The notes under the pieces are model-generated. The model was not told the origin of the DNA. It saw nothing but the letters and a program-made list of their open reading frames with translations, and did not search any database. Shown here in pieces: positions 59,342 through 63,230 of a DNA stretch of 63,230 nucleotides; position 1 is the stretch's first letter, and each line of letters begins with the position of its first letter. The stretch is from the NCBI GenBank assembly GCA_045542115.1, contig JAZQKK010000036.1:1-63230 (forward strand), read 5' to 3'. The stretch comes from RGIG995 sp045542115 (GTDB taxonomy: Bacteria; Bacillota; Clostridia; Oscillospirales; UBA644). The translations under genes were made by a program, and so were the position numbers.

Positions 59342-59370
59342 AGTATATCACAATTTTTTTGCTCTGTCAA
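59342..59370 (-). promoter_or_regulatory. SigA promoter of the SGNH esterase gene
   Basis: TTGACA (59365-59370), 17-base spacer, TATACT (59342-59347). The -35 box overlaps the 3' end of the DeoR gene. Confidence 0.85.
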
Positions 59371-60086
59371 TCCTTTTCCCAAGGTAATTTTACGTCGCAG
59401 AAAATCCCGTCCAGGTCGTCTCTTTTGCATACGGTAAACAGGTTTCTTCTTCCAATTTTGGAAGAATCACAGAGAAAATAGCTTTTGGCAGCTCGTTTCA
59501 GTACCTTTTGTCTCAATTCCGTTTCCGTTTCCGCCGGGTCGGAGATTTCGCCGTCCTCGGTAATTCCTTGGCTGGAAAAAAAGAACAGGTCCACCGAAAC
59601 CGATTCCACAAATCGTGCAGCTCCCGGCCCGTAGAAGGACCGGTTTTTCGGGTCGTAGGTTCCACCGGTACAGTATATCACTCCTTCAAAAGGTTCTGTT
59701 TCTGAAAAAATACGAAGGTTGTTTGTAATAATTTTTAATCCTTTGTATCCACGGAGATATTTCATCATTCGCCAAACGGTGGAAGAGGCATCCAGATAGA
59801 CGGTAGCCCCGTCAAAGACCAATTCTGCCGCTTTTTGTGCAACGACGTCTTTTGCCGCCGCGTGGTCTCCGTCTCTTAAATCAAGTGGAATTACGGCGTT
59901 TTTACGGTCGGATAAAAGCACTCCGCCGTAAATTTTCTGGACCAGTCCTTTTTCTTCCATCGCGGCAATATCCCGGCGTACCGAGGCTTCGCTTGTGTAT
60001 ACGGTTTTTGCGATTTCCTTAATTGAGGCGGGGGAGTGCTCTTCCAAAAATTTTAAAATGGCCTGCTGACGCTCGTACTGAATCAT
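59367..60086 (-). CDS. DeoR/GlpR family transcriptional repressor
   Basis: A 239-residue regulator: N-terminal DeoR helix-turn-helix (AKTVYTSEASVRRDIAAM), then a DeoRC sugar-phosphate-sensing domain (IPLDLRDGDHAAAKDVVAQK, TVYLDASSTVWRMM, ITNNLRI, DLFFFSSQGI). The start at 60086 follows AAGGAG. It is divergent from the GpsA-family gene; four copies of a TTGAAAA-type site lie between them, which it probably binds to control both genes. Confidence 0.93.
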   Translation of the reverse strand: MIQYERQQAILKFLEEHSPASIKEIAKTVYTSEASVRRDIAAMEEKGLVQKIYGGVLLSDRKNAVIPLDLRDGDHAAAKDVVAQKAAELVFDGATVYLDASSTVWRMMKYLRGYKGLKIITNNLRIFSETEPFEGVIYCTGGTYDPKNRSFYGPGAARFVESVSVDLFFFSSQGITEDGEISDPAETETELRQKVLKRAAKSYFLCDSSKIGRRNLFTVCKRDDLDGIFCDVKLPWEKD

Positions 60087-60100
60087 AGGGCATCTCCTTT

Positions 60101-60131
60101 TGAAAAACTTTGAAATAAAATGAAAAACTTT
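60101..60131. promoter_or_regulatory. DeoR operator pair, left
   Basis: Direct repeats TGAAAAACTTT at 60101-60111 and 60121-60131, exactly 20 bases apart. Confidence 0.6.
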
Positions 60132-60172
60132 TTTCGCTCCCGATGATAATGTATCATTTTTCGCTTCGAGGG

Positions 60173-60201
60173 TTGACAAAACTGCAAATGTCATATATAA
60201 T
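60173..60201 (+). promoter_or_regulatory. SigA promoter of the GpsA-family gene
   Basis: TTGACA (60173-60178), 17-base spacer, TATAAT (60196-60201). Confidence 0.9.
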
Positions 60202-60222
60202 GAATCCGTAGTTATTTTCTCT

Positions 60223-60251
60223 ATTATAACATCTTTTTCAAACTTTTGCAA
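60223..60251 (-). promoter_or_regulatory. SigA promoter of the DeoR gene
   Basis: TTGCAA (60246-60251), 17-base spacer, TATAAT (60223-60228). It lies downstream of the divergent promoter, so the two transcripts overlap at their 5' ends. Confidence 0.78.
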
Positions 60252-60262
60252 GTCTTTTCAAA
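60234..60262. promoter_or_regulatory. DeoR operator pair, right (opposite orientation)
   Basis: TTTTTCAAA (60234-60242) and CTTTTCAAA (60254-60262), again 20 bases apart and reverse-complementary in sense to the left pair. The first lies in the spacer of the DeoR promoter, the second just upstream of its -35 box. Confidence 0.6.
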
Positions 60263-60285
60263 AAAATATTAAAGGAGAATTTTTT

Positions 60286-61332
60286 ATGGCAATCGTAACA
60301 ATCGTTGGGTCTGGTATGATGGGCTCAGCCCTGGCCTTTCCTGCAAGAGAAAACGGAAATGAAGTTCGCTTGGTGGGTACGCATCTGGACCGGGAAATTA
60401 TTGATGTTTGCATCAAGACCGACCGTCACCCTAAATTCACACGGGATTTCCCCGCAGGCTTGAAATATTATCAAATTGAAGCTTTGGAAGAAGCCTTGGA
60501 AGGCGCAGACCTGGTGATTGGCGGTGTCAGTTCCTTCGGTGTGGATTGGTTTGGTGAAGTTGTTCTTCCCAAAATTCCAGAAAACGTTCCGGTTCTTACC
60601 GTCACTAAGGGTTTGATGGATTTGGAAGACGGTACGCTTCTGACCTATCCTGCCCTTTGGAAGGCTCAGATGGATAAGATTGGCAAGAAGGTTTGTTTAA
60701 ACGCCATTGGCGGTCCCTGTACGTCTTACGAGTTGGTTGCCCACGACCAAACCGAAGTTGCTTTCTGCGGGGATGATTTGGACGTTCTGCGGAAGATTAA
60801 AGCCATTATGGCTACGGATTACTATCACGTCAGTATTACCACCGACGTTGTAGGCATTGAAAGTGCCGTTGCTTTGAAGAACGGTTACGCCCTTGGAATC
60901 GCCTTGACCATCGGTGTGAATCAGAAGAATTTCGGAATCGACAGTGAATTGCATTTTAATTCTCAGGCTGCCGTTTTCGGTCAGGCTGTGAAGGAAATGT
61001 CCAAACTGCTGGATTATCAAGGTGCCGGGACTTTGGAAAATCTGTGCGTCGGAGCCGGAGACCTGTACGTTACCGTATATGGAGGACGTACCCGTTTGGT
61101 TGGAATTTTGTTGGGCCGCGGCTTGAATATTGATGAGGCTAAGGCTGAATTGAACGGTGTGACGCTGGAATCTTTGGTAGTAGCAGTTCGTGTAGCACGC
61201 GCCATTCGTGCCGCCGCAGCGCTTGGAAAATTGGACATCAAGGACTTCCCCTTGCTTACGCACGTTGACCAAATTTTGTCGGAAAAGGCCGAAGTCAATA
61301 TCCCCTGGGAAGCATTTACCTTTGAAAGATAA
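60286..61332 (+). CDS. NAD(P)-dependent glycerol-3-phosphate dehydrogenase family protein
   Basis: A 348-residue dehydrogenase with GpsA architecture: Rossmann loop VGSGMMGSALA, TVTKGLMDLEDG, GGPCTSYELVA, the catalytic-Lys segment VALKNGYALGIA and GAGDLYVTVYGGRTRLVG in place of the usual GLGDLxxTCxxxxSRN. The differences from true GpsA suggest a paralogue acting on a related polyol or sugar phosphate, which fits control by a DeoR regulator. AAGGAG lies 8 bases upstream of the ATG. Confidence 0.85.
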   Translation: MAIVTIVGSGMMGSALAFPARENGNEVRLVGTHLDREIIDVCIKTDRHPKFTRDFPAGLKYYQIEALEEALEGADLVIGGVSSFGVDWFGEVVLPKIPENVPVLTVTKGLMDLEDGTLLTYPALWKAQMDKIGKKVCLNAIGGPCTSYELVAHDQTEVAFCGDDLDVLRKIKAIMATDYYHVSITTDVVGIESAVALKNGYALGIALTIGVNQKNFGIDSELHFNSQAAVFGQAVKEMSKLLDYQGAGTLENLCVGAGDLYVTVYGGRTRLVGILLGRGLNIDEAKAELNGVTLESLVVAVRVARAIRAAAALGKLDIKDFPLLTHVDQILSEKAEVNIPWEAFTFER

Positions 61333-61342
61333 TTGATTCAAT

Positions 61343-61367
61343 AAAAAACCCACCGAATGCTCGGTGG
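61343..61367 (-). terminator. Minus-strand terminator
   Basis: Stem CCACCGA/TCGGTGG (61350-61356, 61361-61367); on the minus strand it is followed by GTTTTTT. It would end transcripts coming leftward from the ArsR-SdpI unit. Confidence 0.65.
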
Positions 61368-61395
61368 TCGTAAAACAGTAATATGCGAATTTCTT

Positions 61396-61436
61396 GGAAC
61401 AGGCATGATTTCGGTCATGCCTGTTCCGCTTTTATC
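61396..61436 (+). terminator. Terminator of the GpsA-family gene
   Basis: Perfect 13-bp stem (61396-61408 with 61415-61427) followed by GCTTTTAT. Confidence 0.75.
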
Positions 61437-61537
61437 AGTTCATCCACGGGAATGTATATTATAGGGAACGAAGAATAGCAAGCACAGCAGGTGTATGTAC
61501 ACTCTGCAATTTTTGCAAAAATTAGAAATCTTCGATT

Positions 61538-61685
61538 TGCTTGCTAAGATGCGATCATCTGTAGCAAGCAGGGCACGGCGGTACCCACTTGTGCGTACTT
61601 GTTGGGAAACATCCCAACCCCTTTTACAATTTCCGAGAAATTGGCTACGCACCGTTGGTGCTGATTCTGATTTTTAGCAATCAGC
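61538..61685. other. Cluster of five inverted repeats in a gene-free stretch
   Basis: Within 61333-61714 I see no convincing gene. Five dyads follow each other: 61538-61550 with 61557-61570 (13 bp, one bulge), GTTGGGA/TCCCAAC (61601-61607, 61612-61618), CAATTTC/GAAATTG (61627-61633, 61637-61643), GCACC/GGTGC (61649-61653, 61657-61661) and GCTGATT/AATCAGC (61660-61666, 61679-61685). The density resembles a transfer origin or a structured RNA; short ORFs here (up to 70 codons) have no ribosome binding site or recognisable product. Confidence 0.5.
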
Positions 61686-61714
61686 TAATAGTTCGCGCCT
61701 AACAGATGATAGTA

Positions 61715-62035
61715 TTACTTGAGTTCACTTTTTATTGAAGACGCAATAGCGTACACAAGTACTGCAATACAACTTGCGCCTACACCTATCCACAACCAGC
61801 CTGTATTTAGAACTATTTCAGCGCCTAAGCAAACGAACATTGCAGCAATCAAAGCAAAAGCAATGGCACTTTGTCGATAATGCGGCTTCTTGTTCATTTG
61901 TTCTCGCTCCTGTTTTGATGCCCATATGTATGCATTGTTGAAAAGGAAGCCCTTTTCTTTGAACGACCGAACACTAATAACCAAAGCTATTAACGCAAGA
62001 ATTCCGCAGATAATTGCACATACTATCTCTGTCAT
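61715..62035 (-). CDS. DUF3784-like small membrane protein
   Basis: A 106-residue protein with three hydrophobic segments (residues about 5-22, 57-75 and 80-98), separated by a hydrophilic loop containing WASKQEREQMNKKPHYRQ. This matches the small DUF3784 membrane family, function unknown. GGAGG precedes the ATG. It is the last gene of an ArsR-SdpI unit, 32 bases downstream of sdpI. Confidence 0.75.
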   Translation of the reverse strand: MTEIVCAIICGILALIALVISVRSFKEKGFLFNNAYIWASKQEREQMNKKPHYRQSAIAFALIAAMFVCLGAEIVLNTGWLWIGVGASCIAVLVYAIASSIKSELK

Positions 62036-62067
62036 AATATAGCCTCCATAACATTACCTTTAAAAAC

Positions 62068-62742
62068 TTATAAGCAATTATTCTGTGAGCTATCTGTTTT
62101 ATAGTATTGATACGAGGCTATTACACACAAAGTAATCCAAACAATCACTATAACAGTCGTTACAATTAGATTCCAAACACCTGGTATGATAGCCGAAACG
62201 ATAATCATTGCGAGCCCACACAATACCGAAGTTATCCCTCCGAAACGCTGACTTTTTTGCCATACATTATCGTTTGCCATACTCCATTTTGTCCGCAAGC
62301 CAAACATCGCATTGCGTCGTGCTTTAGGCATGATATTTCCGAGTATAACAAGCATTATGCCAATTGCAATGCCAGTAAACTTCATTACATCTATACTAAA
62401 TGTAGCGGTTGCGTCGGGGTCATATCTGATAGCTTTAAGCATGAAATAGAAACCGAGCACCGTGAAGAAAAGTAGGGTACATATCCCGGTATAGAGAAGG
62501 ATTTTCTCGTTTACGGCAACCCCTTTTTTGCGCTGTTGTTTTGCAAGCAGAATGAAAAATGCGCCCATTATTATGGCAAACAGAGGGAAAATTAGATTTT
62601 CATACTTGCTTCCAAAACGGTCAACCTCGCCGGCAAAATTGTAGTGGGCTGGTATGGTATCCGGTGAAAATATAAGGAGTATCGCCGTACCGATGATACA
62701 CAACAAGATAACTCCGTAACAAATCGCATATAACTTTTTCAT
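62068..62742 (-). CDS. SdpI/DUF1648 family membrane protein
   Basis: A 224-residue protein with six membrane segments. The N-terminal DUF1648 motif is PDTIPAHYNFAGEVDRFGSK; the SdpI domain follows with LGNIMPKARRNAMFGLRTKWSMANDNVWQKSQRFGG in segments. In Bacillus, SdpI gives immunity to the SdpC toxin and relays it to SdpR. No sdpC-like toxin gene is visible here. AGGAGG precedes the ATG, which shares one base with the arsR stop (TAATG). Confidence 0.9.
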   Translation of the reverse strand: MKKLYAICYGVILLCIIGTAILLIFSPDTIPAHYNFAGEVDRFGSKYENLIFPLFAIIMGAFFILLAKQQRKKGVAVNEKILLYTGICTLLFFTVLGFYFMLKAIRYDPDATATFSIDVMKFTGIAIGIMLVILGNIMPKARRNAMFGLRTKWSMANDNVWQKSQRFGGITSVLCGLAMIIVSAIIPGVWNLIVTTVIVIVWITLCVIASYQYYKTDSSQNNCL

Positions 62743-63026
62743 TATTCTCCTCCTCTTAAATCTGTGAGCCATAGCAGTGCTTCGTCAAGAACTGAGGCAT
62801 TAAGCTCATAGAAAATGTACTTACCTTCTCGTTGGTCACGAATAAGGTCAGCTTCTTTTAAAATAAACAAATGTTTTGAAATCGCTGGTAAGCTAATATT
62901 GAAATGCTCTGCTATTTCTCCGGCTGACAACCGTCCCTTTTTTAATAGGTTAAGAATTGTTCTTCGGGTAGGGTCAGCCAAGGACTTCATTGTATTTTGG
63001 AGTCCCACCACATCACCGCCAATCAT
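62742..63026 (-). CDS. ArsR/SdpR family repressor
   Basis: A 94-residue winged-helix autorepressor. SADPTRRTILNLLKKGRLSAGEIAEHF-type features (MKSLADPTRRTILNLL, SAGEIAEHFNISLPAISKHL) are classic SdpR/ArsR. It lacks the metal-binding Cys motif of arsenic sensors. The ATG at 63026 follows AAAGG closely; a GTG at residue 7, giving MGLQNTMK, is an alternative that matches SdpR starts better. A dyad overlaps its -10 box, indicating autorepression. Confidence 0.9.
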   Translation of the reverse strand: MIGGDVVGLQNTMKSLADPTRRTILNLLKKGRLSAGEIAEHFNISLPAISKHLFILKEADLIRDQREGKYIFYELNASVLDEALLWLTDLRGGE

Positions 63027-63070
63027 TTAACCTTTAAGTTAATTAAACACATAAAAAGGCATTCTGTCAA
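63027..63070 (-). promoter_or_regulatory. Promoter and operator of the ArsR-SdpI-DUF3784 unit
   Basis: TTGACA (63065-63070), 17-base spacer, TTTAAT (63042-63047). The dyad with half-sites TTAAC/GTTAA (63027-63042) lies from the -10 box to the start codon, well placed for repression by the ArsR protein. Confidence 0.7.
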
Positions 63071-63159
63071 TGAGTATGCTGCTAAAGTTACAAATTGTTT
63101 ATATTCGTACAACGCATCACAGAGCAGATAATAGGCGATTTTCAACCCATAAACGTACA

Positions 63160-63205
63160 AAAACAGACGACACCCAACCGAAGTTGAATACCGTCTGTTT
63201 TGTTG
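63160..63205 (-). terminator. Terminator of a gene beyond the right edge
   Basis: Stem AAAACAGACG/CGTCTGTTTT (63160-63169, 63192-63201) with inner CAAC/GTTG; on the minus strand a T run follows. It would end a leftward transcript from outside the window. I see no gene in 63071-63230. Confidence 0.6.
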
Positions 63206-63230
63206 TCCAATCCTGTTTGACAGATGCCGA

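Noticed and set aside
61440..61677. Overlapping 60-70 codon ORFs on both strands in the hairpin-dense stretch
   Set aside because: No ribosome binding site, no recognisable motif, and the sequence is dominated by inverted repeats.

Overview
This window comes from the chromosome of a low-to-mid GC, endospore-forming Gram-positive anaerobe, most likely a member of class Clostridia. The evidence is a spoIIR homologue, a 2[4Fe-4S] ferredoxin, luxS, pyrR with a transcription attenuator, a GTP-type PEP carboxykinase, an LtaS-like sulfatase-fold protein, walJ-rlmH, strong AGGAGG-type ribosome binding sites, and many SigA-type promoters, nearly all with a 17-base spacer. No tRNA, rRNA, CRISPR array, insertion sequence or phage gene was found.

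Layout, left to right. 1-6.3 kb: a truncated MFS transporter, a 2-hydroxyacid dehydrogenase, ferredoxin, a TrmN6-like methyltransferase, rsmI, luxS and a LysM-G5-M23 cell-wall protein. 6.3-8.9 kb: the tightly overlapping set murA-walJ-rlmH. 8.9-14 kb: a TSCPD protein, a phosphohexomutase, two tandem paralogous TIM-barrel sugar isomerases, and a divergent GH27 alpha-galactosidase translationally coupled to a Cys-rich microprotein. 14.2-16.7 kb: a complete polar amino acid ABC transporter. 16.7-22.6 kb: a rare-looking fusion of an RluA pseudouridine synthase with a radical SAM protein, an LtaS-like protein with a Sel1-repeat partner, and a large membrane protein of unknown role. 22.6-25.6 kb: pyrR-uraA under an attenuator, then DUF368. 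25.7-30.2 kb: an AraC regulator divergent from a 1171-residue secreted phosphoesterase. 30.2-35.6 kb: pduL-iscS-iscU-mnmA and ligA on the minus strand. 35.8-42.2 kb: pckG, DUF2461, spoIIR, a HAD hydrolase, GtrA, an acyltransferase and an ICMT-like protein. 42.2-43.6 kb: a degraded patch with a frameshifted metallo-beta-lactamase-fold gene, a foreign-looking small ORF and paired direct repeats abutting the 3' end of guaA. 43.6-46 kb: a GMP synthase that lacks its glutaminase domain, preceded by a CofE-like ligase. 46-51.6 kb: an AraC regulator divergent from a Gfo/Idh/MocA oxidoreductase with a structured leader, then an ECF S-component with tldD-tldE. 51.6-55.7 kb: a candidate small RNA, a WYL regulator, a Cys/Asp-rich membrane peptide and a two-component system. 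55.7-61.3 kb: MATE, nagA, an SGNH esterase, a DeoR regulator and a divergent GpsA-family dehydrogenase sharing an ordered operator array. 61.4-63.2 kb: a hairpin-dense gene-free stretch and an ArsR(SdpR)-SdpI-DUF3784 module that looks acquired.

Most of the window is housekeeping and carbohydrate metabolism (hexose phosphates, galactosides, N-acetylglucosamine, possible polyol or sugar acid oxidation). The points that deserve attention are the pseudouridine synthase/radical SAM fusion, the glutaminase-less guaA with its CofE neighbour and two-hairpin leader, the three-way-junction leader of the oxidoreductase gene, the DeoR operator array, the candidate C-rich small RNA, and the two scar-like patches at 43.2-43.6 and 61.4-61.7 kb.
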